This document shows positions 42,619 through 51,338 of a stretch of 64,000 nt of DNA, in pieces. The DNA lies in contig JAXLWB010000023.1 in assembly GCA_046328715.1 (NCBI GenBank), forward strand, positions 62,001 to 126,000, in the 5' to 3' direction. Under the pieces are notes generated by a model, which was not told where the DNA came from, made no database searches, and saw only the letters and a list, made by a program, of their open reading frames with translations. Each line of letters begins with the position of its first letter. Position 1 is the stretch's first letter. A program made the translations under genes and the position numbers. Source of the DNA: JAXLWB01 sp046328715. GTDB taxonomy: Bacteria > Chloroflexota > Anaerolineae > Caldilineales > Caldilineaceae.

Positions 42619-44070
42619 ATGACTCAAAGTGCTGCTCTAATTTCAGCCGTCGAAAACAATCTATTCACCACGCCCACCTATCGCCTTGATCAGCAAAAAC
42701 CAACGGCATCACTGGCGGCACGGATGGCGCATTACCATGTGCCTGGCGTCTCGGTTGCTATCATCCACGACAATCGCATCGCATGGGCCAAGGGTTACGG
42801 CTATGTCAACGCTGACACCGGCGTGCCGGTGACGCCAGATACTCGCTTTTACGCTGCCTCCATTAGCAAACCCGTAACGGCGATGGCGACACTAGCATTG
42901 GTGGCGGATAGTGTGCTCGCTCTGGATGAAGATGTCAATCGTAAACTGATAGGGTGGCACGTTCCCGACAACGAATTCACGACAACTGAAAAGGTAACCG
43001 TGCGGCGCTTGTTGAGCCATAGTGCCGGTATCTATGCCGGCTTCTATCACGGTTACGAGGTAGATGAGCCGATGCCTATGTTGCCCCAATTGCTGCACGG
43101 TGAGCCACCCTCAAATTCGGGAGCGGTCTACGTACAATTTACGCCGGGTAGTAGGACCGAATATTCAGGGTCTGGCTACTGGGTGCTGCAACAACTGCTG
43201 GAAGATGTGACCAGTCGCTCCTTTGCGGATCTGTTGCAGGCAACAATCTTTGACAAAGTGGGGATGACACACAGTACATTCCATTCTCCTCTGCCTGAGC
43301 ACCATGCCCGAGTCTCGGCCAGTGGTCATAAGAGTGATGGGCAACCCTGTGCGGAACGCTCTAGCCGCTTCCCTGCGCTAGCGGATGGTGGGCTGTGGTC
43401 AACTCCCTCCGACCTGGCCCGCTTTCTGATCGAGGTGCAACTGTCGGCCCAGGGCCAGTCCAATCGAGTCTTGTCACCTGCCATGAGCCGGTTGATGGTG
43501 ACAGAAGAACTTGAGCAACATTCACTTGGACTGCACATCTTTGGCCAAGGCGACGCCCTCCGTATCAGTCATGGAGGCAGCGGGGAGGCATTTTTGTGTT
43601 TGATGGCGGCCTTCCCGGCCCATGGACACGGTGCCGTGGTGATGACCAATGGAGCTAACGGCTGGGGGCTGATCATGGAATTGTTCCGCAGCCTGGCCGA
43701 GGTCTACGATTGGCCTGATTATCGCGCAATCGGTAAGCATCCGATCTCGGTTGCTCCTGGGCTGCTCGACAGTTACGAAGGTCAATATCGGCTGGTGGAA
43801 AACATCAAGCACTACGGCGACTATACGGGTCAATGGCAGGTTAATCATATGCCAGAAGTACTCTTTACGGTTCAAAGTGATGGTGAAGGCTTGCTGATTC
43901 GTGACCCAGTCCAGAATGAGTTTCACTACTACGCCCAAACCGACAACTCGTTCTTTGCGGTAGAGAGCGACGGTGATATCAAGTTTGGCAAAGATGCAAG
44001 CGGGCAAGTCAGTTACATCGATCTGGTTTTCAGCCATGCCAGCTTTCGAGCAAAGCGAGTATCGCCATGA
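42619..44070 (+). CDS. serine hydrolase, class C beta-lactamase family
   Basis: 483 residues. The beta-lactamase/DD-peptidase/esterase fold is marked by the nucleophile motif ASISKPVTAMATL (SxxK), the YxN-type position YSGSGYWVLQQLLE, the LLSHSAGI strand, and HGGSGEAF in place of KTG. A C-terminal lipocalin-like extension (from about 375: YEGQYRLV, LFTVQSDGEGL) is common in the EstB/PbpE subgroup. No signal peptide is seen, so it is probably cytosolic and acts as an esterase or peptidase rather than a secreted lactamase. Its stop overlaps the next gene (ATGA). Confidence 0.88.
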   Translation: MTQSAALISAVENNLFTTPTYRLDQQKPTASLAARMAHYHVPGVSVAIIHDNRIAWAKGYGYVNADTGVPVTPDTRFYAASISKPVTAMATLALVADSVLALDEDVNRKLIGWHVPDNEFTTTEKVTVRRLLSHSAGIYAGFYHGYEVDEPMPMLPQLLHGEPPSNSGAVYVQFTPGSRTEYSGSGYWVLQQLLEDVTSRSFADLLQATIFDKVGMTHSTFHSPLPEHHARVSASGHKSDGQPCAERSSRFPALADGGLWSTPSDLARFLIEVQLSAQGQSNRVLSPAMSRLMVTEELEQHSLGLHIFGQGDALRISHGGSGEAFLCLMAAFPAHGHGAVVMTNGANGWGLIMELFRSLAEVYDWPDYRAIGKHPISVAPGLLDSYEGQYRLVENIKHYGDYTGQWQVNHMPEVLFTVQSDGEGLLIRDPVQNEFHYYAQTDNSFFAVESDGDIKFGKDASGQVSYIDLVFSHASFRAKRVSP

Positions 44071-44849
44071 AAATTCAATTTACATCAGTTGCGCTGGCGG
44101 AGATCCAGCCAACCCTGCAACACCATATCAGCGCCTTCCCCTCGCCGATTGATTCGTTTCTGGAGGATCATATTCTCGCCTCGAATCACTATGAAATTCG
44201 GTCTGGCGAACAGCGGATCGGCTGGACAGCAATTCATGAGCAGTCGTTGATCACACAGTTTGCGCTGCTGCCTGCCTATCGCCACTTGGGCCAAGCGATC
44301 TTTGCGCAGGTGCGCAAGCTGGAGATGGTGCGCTCAGCCTTTGTCCCCACCTGCGACGAGTTTTTCCTGGCCCATGCGCTCGACGACTACCGGCAGTTGG
44401 ACAAGCAAGCCTACTTTTTCCAGCACAGCGAACAACGGGAACCTTACCAGTCACCACTTGCGCTGCGTCATCGCCAGGCGAGCAGAAAGGACATTCCAAC
44501 TATTCAGCAGCTCTCCGGCGACTTTTTCGACAAACTCGCAGAACGGATTGATGATGGGCAAATCTACATCAGCGAGCGAGAATGGCCTGCGTCTGGCGAA
44601 ATCGTCGGCTTTGGCATCCTCGATAAGGGGCGGCTCTGTCTGGGCGTGGCCAGTTGTGGCATGTTTGTGGTCGAGTCGGCGCGGCGACAGGGCGTCGGTG
44701 CGGCGATTATTGCGACTCTCATGGGGCGTTGTGCAGAACTCGGGCTGCGTCCCGTGGCAGGCTGCTGGTATTACAACCACAACTCAAAAAAGACACTCGA
44801 AGAAGCCGGGATGTTCACCCAAACACGTCTCTTACGGATCAGCTATTGA
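44067..44849 (+). CDS. GNAT family N-acetyltransferase
   Basis: 260 residues. The C-terminal domain (about 130-260) has the GNAT fold: LRHRQASRKDIPTIQQLSGDFF, CGMFVVESARRQGVGAAIIATLMGRC as acetyl-CoA loop, and GCWYYNHNSKKTLEEAGMF. The N-terminal half has a second GNAT-like layout (ITQFALLPAYRHLGQAIFAQV) with a degenerate loop. Coupled to the serine hydrolase by an ATGA overlap. Acceptor unknown. Confidence 0.85.
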   Translation: MKIQFTSVALAEIQPTLQHHISAFPSPIDSFLEDHILASNHYEIRSGEQRIGWTAIHEQSLITQFALLPAYRHLGQAIFAQVRKLEMVRSAFVPTCDEFFLAHALDDYRQLDKQAYFFQHSEQREPYQSPLALRHRQASRKDIPTIQQLSGDFFDKLAERIDDGQIYISEREWPASGEIVGFGILDKGRLCLGVASCGMFVVESARRQGVGAAIIATLMGRCAELGLRPVAGCWYYNHNSKKTLEEAGMFTQTRLLRISY

Positions 44850-44873
44850 AAGGTGCGATAGGATGGAGCAGAA

Positions 44874-45350
44874 ATGCTGATACGCAGCGCTGTAGTCGAA
44901 GATGCGCCGCGCATTGCCCAAATCTATGTCGATTCGTGGAATGCAGGGTTCGGTCCGTTGATGCCCACGATTGTCATGACGAGCGACCGAATTGCAAATT
45001 GGAAGTGCGCCCTGACAGCATCACTACCCCATCAATGGTGGGTTGCCGAGGTTGACGGTGTGCTGGTCGGCTTTGTAGGCATCGGCTCTAGCCGCGATCC
45101 GCTCGACAGCACTTTGGGCGAAGTAGACACCCTTGCTGTTGATCCCGCCTGCTGGCGCAGCGGAGTAGGTCGGGCATTGATGGGCGTTGCGCTGGAGGGG
45201 TTAGCGGCTCAGGGTCAGCAAGAAGCTGTTCTGTGGACGTTAGCTAACTATGAACGGGGTCAGCGATTCTACGAGGCGATGGGCTGGCAATTGGATGGCG
45301 GCGTGCGCAATGGAGGCCAACAAGTGCGCTATCGCTATCGTATTTTATGA
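44874..45350 (+). CDS. GNAT family N-acetyltransferase
   Basis: A compact 158-residue GNAT: LIRSAVVEDAPRIAQIYVDSWNAGF at the start, VDTLAVDPACWRSGVGRALMGVALEGL as acetyl-CoA loop and LWTLANYERGQRFYEAMGWQ at the end. The form is that of amine- or aminoglycoside-type acetyltransferases frequent in soil bacteria. It lies 24 nt after the preceding acetyltransferase and 21 nt before the P-loop kinase. Confidence 0.9.
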   Translation: MLIRSAVVEDAPRIAQIYVDSWNAGFGPLMPTIVMTSDRIANWKCALTASLPHQWWVAEVDGVLVGFVGIGSSRDPLDSTLGEVDTLAVDPACWRSGVGRALMGVALEGLAAQGQQEAVLWTLANYERGQRFYEAMGWQLDGGVRNGGQQVRYRYRIL

Positions 45351-45371
45351 TCGACCAGGAGTGGATCCATC

Positions 45372-45863
45372 ATGATTTTGATTCTCACCGGACCACCCGC
45401 CGCTGGCAAAAGTACACTCGGACCCTTGATTGCCAAACACCTCAAACGTTGCGCCGTGATCGATGTCGATCGGGTACGGCTGATGGTCGCCCAGCCGCAC
45501 GTTCCGCCCTGGCGCGGGGAAGAGGGGATGCGCCAACTCTGCTTGGGCGCAGACAATGCCTGTCTGCTGGCGCATAACTTTCGCAAAGCAGGCTTTCATG
45601 TGGTGATACTGGATGTCCTGACTGTGGAGACAGCCGAGATTTACCGCAGCAAACTTGCCCCGCTTGAGCATCAGATTGTTCTCTTGCTACCCACGCTGGA
45701 ACAATCGTTGCAGCGCAACCAAGCGCGCGGACAGTGGCTGACCGACGAGGAAGTGCGTCTACTGTACACCTGGGAAGAGCAACTCACCGAGTACGACCGC
45801 AAGATCGATAACTCCTACGTTTCGGCGGAGGAGTTGGCACTGGAATTAGCAGGACTTTGTTAG
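45372..45863 (+). CDS. P-loop kinase-like protein
   Basis: A 163-residue P-loop NTPase. Walker A ILTGPPAAGKSTLG is at the N-terminus, VIDVDRVRLMV and VVILDVL follow as Walker B-type strands, and QRNQARGQWLTDEEVRLLY gives the arginine-rich lid of small-molecule kinases (shikimate/gluconate/chloramphenicol phosphotransferase type). It probably phosphorylates a small molecule. The start at 45372 has GGAT only; position fixed by the N-terminal strand. Confidence 0.82.
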   Translation: MILILTGPPAAGKSTLGPLIAKHLKRCAVIDVDRVRLMVAQPHVPPWRGEEGMRQLCLGADNACLLAHNFRKAGFHVVILDVLTVETAEIYRSKLAPLEHQIVLLLPTLEQSLQRNQARGQWLTDEEVRLLYTWEEQLTEYDRKIDNSYVSAEELALELAGLC

Positions 45864-45884
45864 ATCGCTTGCTATGAGAGGAAT

Positions 45885-46070
45885 CTATGCGAACGTTGCC
45901 AGGATGAGTCGAAATGTGAAGCGCTGCCAAGCCAAAAGCTGGATCAAGTGGCGTTGTTGATTGAGATCGGCATCCATGACCCAAATCCAAAGCTGCGCAG
46001 GCAACTGATTGGGAATTTGCGACAACATCAGGCCGATGAACGGGCAAGGATGGCGATCGAGCAGTCATAA
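45885..46070 (+). pseudogene. remnant of the HEAT repeat gene
   Basis: 62 codons, without a start, closely match the last third of the HEAT protein at 19898-20434: LCERCQDESKCEALPSQKLD, then QVALLIEIGIHDPNPKLR with only a few changes, ending in a natural stop. Nothing upstream resembles the missing two thirds. It sits just before the acetyltransferase at 46114, and the remnant and that gene overlap in no reading frame. Confidence 0.85.
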
Positions 46071-46113
46071 GCAATTGATAACCCATACACGCAGACAAGT
46101 AAGGAGGTTCCCT

Positions 46114-47088
46114 ATGAACATACGCCCCGCTCGCCCCGAAACGGATATTCCTGGCATTGCGGCTGTGGTGAATGCGTTTGAGTCGCCACCTGTAACGCTG
46201 GAAATTGTGCAAGAGTGGTTTACGCAAACCGCCCCAGGACGCATTACGCAGCGTTTGGTAGCGGTAGATACGCAGTATGAAGTGATTGGCTACAGTGTGG
46301 TTTTTCATGCCCCCTGGTCGCCTGACTTTCACTTTTACGTTTGGGTAGGCGTTGATCCGGCATGGCGGGGGCAGGGGATAGGCACGGCGCTCTATGCAGA
46401 GGCGCAGACCTTTCTCCGGGGAGAACGGGCAACCCAGTTAACAAGCGAAATACTGGATAATGATCCTGTCGCCTTGGCGTTTGCCCAACGGCGTGGGTTC
46501 ACGATTGATCGCCATCACTTTGCTTCGGTGCTAGACATCGGTTCATTCGATGAAACGCCCTACCAATCAGTGATTCCGACCCTGGAAGCGGCTGGCATTC
46601 GTTTCTGTTCGCTCGCTGATTTCCAGGATACGCAGGAGGCGCGCCAAAAGCTACATGCGGTGAACACGATCACCGATCAGGACATACCTGGCTGGGAAGG
46701 CCCTGGCCTCTCCTTTGCAGAGTTTGAGCAGTGGGTCTGTAATAGCTCTTGGTATCGTCCTGACGGTCAATTGATTGCCATCGATGGCGAAGAGTGGGTT
46801 GGTATGTGTACCATTCAACTTCGCCCCGAAACTCAGGGTGCCTACAATGTGCATACCGGTGTCGTTCGTTCCCATCGCGGTCGCAAAATCGCCTTGGCCC
46901 TCAAGCTGGTTGCGATTCGCTATGCCCGCACCCACGGTGTTCAAACCCTACACACCAATAACGATTCCTTCAACGCACCCATGCTTGCCATCAACCGCAA
47001 GTTAGGCTACCGCCGGCAACCGGGCAAATACATGCTGCGTGACAGTAACACCCACTGGCACAATCTAGCGAAGAACGCAATACTGTGA
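46114..47088 (+). CDS. two-domain GNAT N-acetyltransferase
   Basis: 324 residues, two GNAT domains: domain 1 (1-150) with VGVDPAWRGQGIGTALYAEAQ and domain 2 (about 165-320) with HTGVVRSHRGRKIALALKLVAI and NDSFNAPMLAINRKLGY. It is the paralogue of 24624-25646. AAGGAGG lies 6 nt before the ATG at 46114; the open frame upstream to 46009 covers the HEAT remnant in another frame and is not used. It is followed 6 nt later by a methyltransferase, repeating the pairing seen at 27789/28512. Confidence 0.9.
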   Translation: MNIRPARPETDIPGIAAVVNAFESPPVTLEIVQEWFTQTAPGRITQRLVAVDTQYEVIGYSVVFHAPWSPDFHFYVWVGVDPAWRGQGIGTALYAEAQTFLRGERATQLTSEILDNDPVALAFAQRRGFTIDRHHFASVLDIGSFDETPYQSVIPTLEAAGIRFCSLADFQDTQEARQKLHAVNTITDQDIPGWEGPGLSFAEFEQWVCNSSWYRPDGQLIAIDGEEWVGMCTIQLRPETQGAYNVHTGVVRSHRGRKIALALKLVAIRYARTHGVQTLHTNNDSFNAPMLAINRKLGYRRQPGKYMLRDSNTHWHNLAKNAIL

Positions 47089-47094
47089 GATAAC

Positions 47095-47856
47095 ATGTTT
47101 GACCCAATCGATTTGTCGTTTTATGAAGACGCAGTTTTGGATGAACTGGTAAGTGGTGAGCCGAAAATTGACGATACAATTTTGCTCGATCTGGCTCGTC
47201 AAAGCCAGGGGCCTATTCTAGAACTGGGGTGTGGTTATGGCCGAATCACCATTCCGCTAGCCCAACGCGGTGTGCAGAACCTGACGGGATTAGAGTTGTC
47301 GTCCTCGTCATTGGTCTATGCACGGGCACGCGCGGGCAATTTGCCCATCCGCTGGGTGGAAGCAGACGTACGTGACTTTCATCTGAATCGGCACTATGCC
47401 TTCATCTTTGCCCGCGGTGATGTCTTTAATTTCATGCTAACCCGTCTAGATCAAGAGGCAATGTTGGCTTGTGTGCATCAACACTTGGCCGATGGGGGGC
47501 AATTTCTTTTTGATAATATGCCTATACACCCAACCCAGATGGTCGACGAGCCAGAAGATAGAGCATGGTACACCCTTACCCATCCCAATGGCCGCCAAAT
47601 CTATGTATCAGGCAGAGGATGGTTCGACCATATCCAGCAGTGGTACATTCAACGCTGCCACGAACATTGGGACAGTGCCGATGGGGAACTGGTGCGTCCA
47701 CCCCGAACCATTACTTTGCGTTATATTATGCCCCAAGACTTGGAGACACTGCTCCATTATAACGGATTCAAGGTCGTTGCTCGTTATAGCGATTATAAGG
47801 GAGATCCGATATCGCAAGCTGAACCCAGTTACATTTATCTTTGTGAAAAACGCTAG
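47095..47856 (+). CDS. class I SAM-dependent methyltransferase
   Basis: A 253-residue methyltransferase: PILELGCGYGRITIPLAQRG (motif I), NLTGLELSSSSLVYARARAGNLPIRWVEADVRDFHL, and the C-terminal RYIMPQDLETLLHYNGFKVVARYSDYKG. It is the third member of the family with 22597 (decayed) and 28512; motif wording is shared throughout. Six nt separate it from the acetyltransferase upstream, so the two are cotranscribed. Substrate unknown. Confidence 0.9.
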   Translation: MFDPIDLSFYEDAVLDELVSGEPKIDDTILLDLARQSQGPILELGCGYGRITIPLAQRGVQNLTGLELSSSSLVYARARAGNLPIRWVEADVRDFHLNRHYAFIFARGDVFNFMLTRLDQEAMLACVHQHLADGGQFLFDNMPIHPTQMVDEPEDRAWYTLTHPNGRQIYVSGRGWFDHIQQWYIQRCHEHWDSADGELVRPPRTITLRYIMPQDLETLLHYNGFKVVARYSDYKGDPISQAEPSYIYLCEKR

Positions 47857-47934
47857 GCTACTAGAAAACCGTCTTCACGAAGCAACGTTGCCTAGTGCAA
47901 TGAGTCGATCTCTCCGCACTTGAACAGATTGGAT

Positions 47935-48021
47935 ATGACTCTGGTATCAAATGCAATTGAGGTCGGCCAGTTTGAACAAAGCGAGTATGCTGAGTGTTAC
48001 AGTAAACATGGAGACAATTGA
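47935..48021 (+). CDS. 28-residue peptide coupled to the S66 peptidase gene
   Basis: A small frame beginning MTLVSNAIEV and ending AECYSKHGDN. Its stop overlaps the ATG of the LD-carboxypeptidase/MccF-like gene (TGATG), as in translationally coupled genes. It has one Cys and an Asn as last residue. No strong Shine-Dalgarno is seen. It could be a chance frame, the start of a decayed gene, or a small peptide linked to the peptidase; the microcin C precursors handled by MccF relatives also end in Asn, but no MccB-like adenylyltransferase is nearby. Confidence 0.3.
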   Translation: MTLVSNAIEVGQFEQSEYAECYSKHGDN

Positions 48022-49010
48022 TGAGAACAAGTATATCGAAACCCGGAAACGGTGAAGCAGAGATTATAAAACCGCGCAGATTACAAAAGGGGCAAACCAT
48101 CGGTGTGATCGCACCATCTAGCCCACCGCGCCAAGCTGAGCAAATTGACGAGTGGTTGGGGCGGATCGAGCAACTGGGCTTTCGAGTCAAGCGAGGCCAA
48201 CATCTCTATGACCGGCATGGCTACCTCGCCGGACTAGACCGAGACCGAGCCGCCGATATCAACCGCATGTTTGCAGACGAGACAGTCGATGCTATCATCT
48301 GTCTGCGCAGTGGCTATGGTTCAGCCCGTACCTTACCCTACCTGGATTACGAGACGATTCGCAACCATCCGAAGCTGATCATCGGCTTTAGCGATTTGAC
48401 TGCACTTATCAATGTCATCCATGCCAAGACTGGGCTGGTCACCTTTCACGGTCCCGAGGCGGAGGATCAAATCATCCTGCAACCTTATGCGTTGGCTGAA
48501 TTCAAAAAGGTCGTGATCGAGGGTCAAACGAATGTGACCTTGGGTGATCTGCCAGCCGGCTATGGTTCAAATACAGATACCAACCATCTAAAGCAACTGA
48601 TGCGTTACGTGCCCGGCAAAGCACGCGGGCGTTTGATCGGCGGCAATCTGAATACCATCGTTCCCTTGATTGGTACACCCTACGAACCCGACTTTCAAGA
48701 CAAACTCTTGGTATTGGAGACTTATGGACAAGATACATATCAGTTAGGTACATACCTGCACCATCTTTGGCTTGCTGGAAAGCTCCAGCAAGTGGCGGGC
48801 GTGGTCTTTGGTCAATTTGAAGGTTGCGAGGATATTGGCTTTACAGTCCATGAGGTCTTGTCCGAACGCTTTATTGAACTGAAAATTCCAGCTCTTTATG
48901 GTCTGATGATTGGCCATATCGAGGAACAGACCACCCTTCCACTCGGCTGTGAAGCTGAGTTAGATGTCGATGCTGGAACGTTGACACTTCTGGAGAGTGC
49001 CGTTCTCTAA
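48021..49010 (+). CDS. S66 LD-carboxypeptidase / MccF-like serine peptidase
   Basis: 329 residues of the peptidase S66 family. The N-terminal strand TIGVIAPSSPP, the LRSGYGSARTLPYLDYETI region and the nucleophile elbow IIGFSDLTALIN with the catalytic Ser are present, as is the C-terminal GHIEEQTTLPLG with the His/Glu part of the triad. Members either trim murein tetrapeptides (LdcA) or inactivate microcin C-type nucleotide peptides (MccF); GRLIGGNLNTI is common to both. GGAG precedes the ATG at 48021. Cytosolic. Confidence 0.88.
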   Translation: MRTSISKPGNGEAEIIKPRRLQKGQTIGVIAPSSPPRQAEQIDEWLGRIEQLGFRVKRGQHLYDRHGYLAGLDRDRAADINRMFADETVDAIICLRSGYGSARTLPYLDYETIRNHPKLIIGFSDLTALINVIHAKTGLVTFHGPEAEDQIILQPYALAEFKKVVIEGQTNVTLGDLPAGYGSNTDTNHLKQLMRYVPGKARGRLIGGNLNTIVPLIGTPYEPDFQDKLLVLETYGQDTYQLGTYLHHLWLAGKLQQVAGVVFGQFEGCEDIGFTVHEVLSERFIELKIPALYGLMIGHIEEQTTLPLGCEAELDVDAGTLTLLESAVL

Positions 49011-49019
49011 ATAGCGCGA

Positions 49020-49532
49020 CTACTGACCATGCGCTTCTTGGATAAAGGCACTCACGGCAGGGTCCTTCTCGGCTACACGTTGACAGCTTTCTATGCTCAA
49101 GGGCAGAGAGGAAAGATCATAGGCAAGTTGTTGAATTTCTGTGCTGCCGCCAGCAGTCTTGACCAGAAAGAGCATACCATCAGCGAGATCAGGCTGCTGG
49201 GTATCGATCTGTAGGGTGGCTGTGATGCCATTCGTCGTTTCCAGTTGCCAATCGAGCCGTCGGCCATCCTTCGCCTGGGCGAAATCCTTTTGTCGGTAGA
49301 TTGGATCACCGGTGCGGCTGGCCCCATCATGGTTGGTGCTATCAATGATATCCGTCCAGAGCATGAGGCGCAGCCCTTGTGGCCAGACATAAAAGTTACA
49401 GGTGGCATTCTCAATGGTGTTCACGTAGATCGTAGGTCCAGGTGGCGTTTGGCTGACACAGGCACTTAGATTGAGCAATGCCACAAGGATCAGGCTATAC
49501 CCAATTCTTTTCTGATTGAGCGAGGATAGCAT
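49020..49532 (-). CDS. hypothetical lipoprotein
   Basis: A protein of about 170 residues with an N-terminal lipoprotein signal (hydrophobic core then LLNLSACVSQ, Cys near residue 25) and a small soluble domain of unknown function with two cysteines (TCNFY, SCQRV). The start at 49532 is set by the signal peptide and an AAAGG upstream; the frame is open to 49643 but those codons do not look like protein. Convergent with the S66 peptidase, 9 nt between stops. Confidence 0.7.
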   Translation of the reverse strand: MLSSLNQKRIGYSLILVALLNLSACVSQTPPGPTIYVNTIENATCNFYVWPQGLRLMLWTDIIDSTNHDGASRTGDPIYRQKDFAQAKDGRRLDWQLETTNGITATLQIDTQQPDLADGMLFLVKTAGGSTEIQQLAYDLSSLPLSIESCQRVAEKDPAVSAFIQEAHGQ

Positions 49533-49689
49533 CGAATGTTGCCTTTCACTTAAGTTGACAGATGAAATGTTGAGCGATGGTACTAGAAAATCATTACGTA
49601 ACATTGCCAAAACGGTTTCATACAGGTAAGCTACAGCGCACACTTCGTTTTACTGTGGCTGCGCAAACCTTTCATACTGGAGGCGATCT

Positions 49690-50499
49690 TTGACAACCAA
49701 TACCTATCCATACGGACCAGAATCGGAGCGTCAACCCGGCGTGCCCGAGGGCCGAGTCACTCAATTTCATCAGGTCAGCACGATCTTTGCGGAGGCACAG
49801 CGAGACTACTGGGTCTATGTTCCCCAACAATACGACCCCAACACCCCTGCCGCAGTAATGATCTTTCAAGACGGACATGCTTATCTCAAGGAAGATGGCG
49901 AGTACCGTGTGCCGATTGTCTTTGACAACCTAATTCATGCTGGAGAGATGCCAGTCACCATCGGCATTTTTATCAATCCCGGCCACGTGGGAGAGACGTT
50001 GCCTGCGATCGCCTGGCGCGCCAGCAATCGCTCCTTCGAATACGACAGCCTATCCGACCAATATGCTCGTTTCTTGATGCAAGAAATTATCCCCGAGGTG
50101 AGTAAACAGTGGAACCTGACCAGCGATCCGGAGCAGCGCGCCATCTGCGGTCTCTCGTCCGGCGGTATCTGTGCTTTTACCGCAGCCTGGGAGCATCCGG
50201 AATATTTCCGCAAGGTGATGTCGCACATCGGCTCGTTTACCGACATTCGCGGCGGCCACGTCTATCCGTCGCGGATCCGCAAATCGGCAGCGCGTCCGAT
50301 CCGTGTCTTTCTACAAGATGCCGATGACGACCTGGATAACCAGAATGGCAACTGGTGGCTCGCCAACTTGCAGATGGAAGCTGCGCTGCGCTTTCGCAAC
50401 TACGACTTCAAATTTGTTGGCGGCACCGGCGGACATACCGGCAAACATGCCGGACCGATTCTGCCCGATTCGCTACGCTGGCTTTGGAGGGAAAAGTAG
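49690..50499 (+). CDS. esterase, enterochelin esterase (esterase D)-like
   Basis: A 269-residue alpha/beta hydrolase of the putative esterase family: DYWVYVPQQYDPNTPAAVMIFQDGHAY, then the nucleophile elbow ICGLSSGGICAF (Ser), VFLQDADDD for the acidic member and GGHTGKHAG with His. Iron-enterobactin-type and trehalose-type esterases share this fold. It has no signal peptide. The start is a TTG at 49690, preceded by GGAGG. The PPOX-fold gene follows after 5 nt. Confidence 0.85.
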   Translation: MTTNTYPYGPESERQPGVPEGRVTQFHQVSTIFAEAQRDYWVYVPQQYDPNTPAAVMIFQDGHAYLKEDGEYRVPIVFDNLIHAGEMPVTIGIFINPGHVGETLPAIAWRASNRSFEYDSLSDQYARFLMQEIIPEVSKQWNLTSDPEQRAICGLSSGGICAFTAAWEHPEYFRKVMSHIGSFTDIRGGHVYPSRIRKSAARPIRVFLQDADDDLDNQNGNWWLANLQMEAALRFRNYDFKFVGGTGGHTGKHAGPILPDSLRWLWREK

Positions 50500-50504
50500 G
50501 AAGA

Positions 50505-50978
50505 ATGCAAGTCTCAAACTTTGTAGATATCCAAGAAGAGTTTATGGTGCGTATCAGTGCGGCGGTCTATTGCATTGTAGCAACAGTCGATCGGCACAAC
50601 CGCCCGCGCACCCGCATCATGCACCCCATTTGGGATGGCACAACCGGCTGGGTGATCTCATGGCCAGAATCGCACAAGGCAAAGCATCTGGTACATAATC
50701 CACACGTGTCACTGGCTTATTATCATGCAAAGGAGAAACCAGTCTATATCGAGGCAACAGCCCAATGGATCGAAGATCGCAGCGTAAAACAACATGTTTG
50801 GGAGTTACATAAAACCATCCCGCCGCCGCTCGGATTCGATCTTGAACCGCACTATGGCACGATTGACCATCACTTTTTTGGTGTTCTCAAATTTACACCC
50901 TGGCGCATTGAGCTTGCCAATCTGGGCGGAGAATCATTGATTTGGCGGAATTTGATAGATGCTGATATCCGTTCTTGA
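50505..50978 (+). CDS. pyridoxamine 5'-phosphate oxidase-family protein
   Basis: 157 residues with the split-barrel FMN-binding fold: AVYCIVATVDRHNRPRTRIMHPIW for the first strands, HLVHNPHVSLAYYHAKEKPVYIEATAQW for the core. Such proteins are flavin- or F420-dependent reductases, often of small xenobiotics. The start at 50505 has AGGAAGA upstream. Its last 45 nt overlap tail-to-tail with vapC on the other strand. Confidence 0.85.
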   Translation: MQVSNFVDIQEEFMVRISAAVYCIVATVDRHNRPRTRIMHPIWDGTTGWVISWPESHKAKHLVHNPHVSLAYYHAKEKPVYIEATAQWIEDRSVKQHVWELHKTIPPPLGFDLEPHYGTIDHHFFGVLKFTPWRIELANLGGESLIWRNLIDADIRS

Positions 50979-51338
50979 GAAATCATTTCCCTTAAAGAGC
51001 AATGGCTCACCCGTAAATTGAGCCAAGGCATAGGCAAAACAATCACCAAAATTGAGTGCGGCTGGGTGTCTGCCTTTACCAAAATCTCGGTATGCCTGTC
51101 GCGCAATTTGTGCTTGTTCGTGTGTGACAGCTTCAATTTTAATCTCAGCACGTCGTACAAAGGTATCGAGTTGTCGACTGGCTTCCGCATCCCCTTTCGA
51201 ATCGATATTGATCGCAGCTTCAAGAAAATTCGCAGCAGACATTCGACATGTCTCATTGGTAACAATAGCTTCAACAATGTGAGCTGCATCTTCTTCCTGG
51301 TATAGAACAGCAAGTAAGGCTGAAGTATCAAGAATCAT
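50934..51338 (-). CDS. vapC: PIN domain toxin VapC
   Basis: A 134-residue PIN-domain ribonuclease. The acidic active-site residues are present: D4 in MILDTSALLAVL, E in AANFLEAA, and D in NFGDCFAYALA, plus the later D/N of GNDFSRTDI. VapC toxins cleave specific RNAs, often initiator tRNA or the sarcin-ricin loop. It overlaps the antitoxin gene upstream by ATGA and the PPOX gene downstream by 45 nt on the opposite strand. Confidence 0.92.
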   Translation of the reverse strand: MILDTSALLAVLYQEEDAAHIVEAIVTNETCRMSAANFLEAAINIDSKGDAEASRQLDTFVRRAEIKIEAVTHEQAQIARQAYRDFGKGRHPAALNFGDCFAYALAQFTGEPLLFKGNDFSRTDISIYQIPPNQ

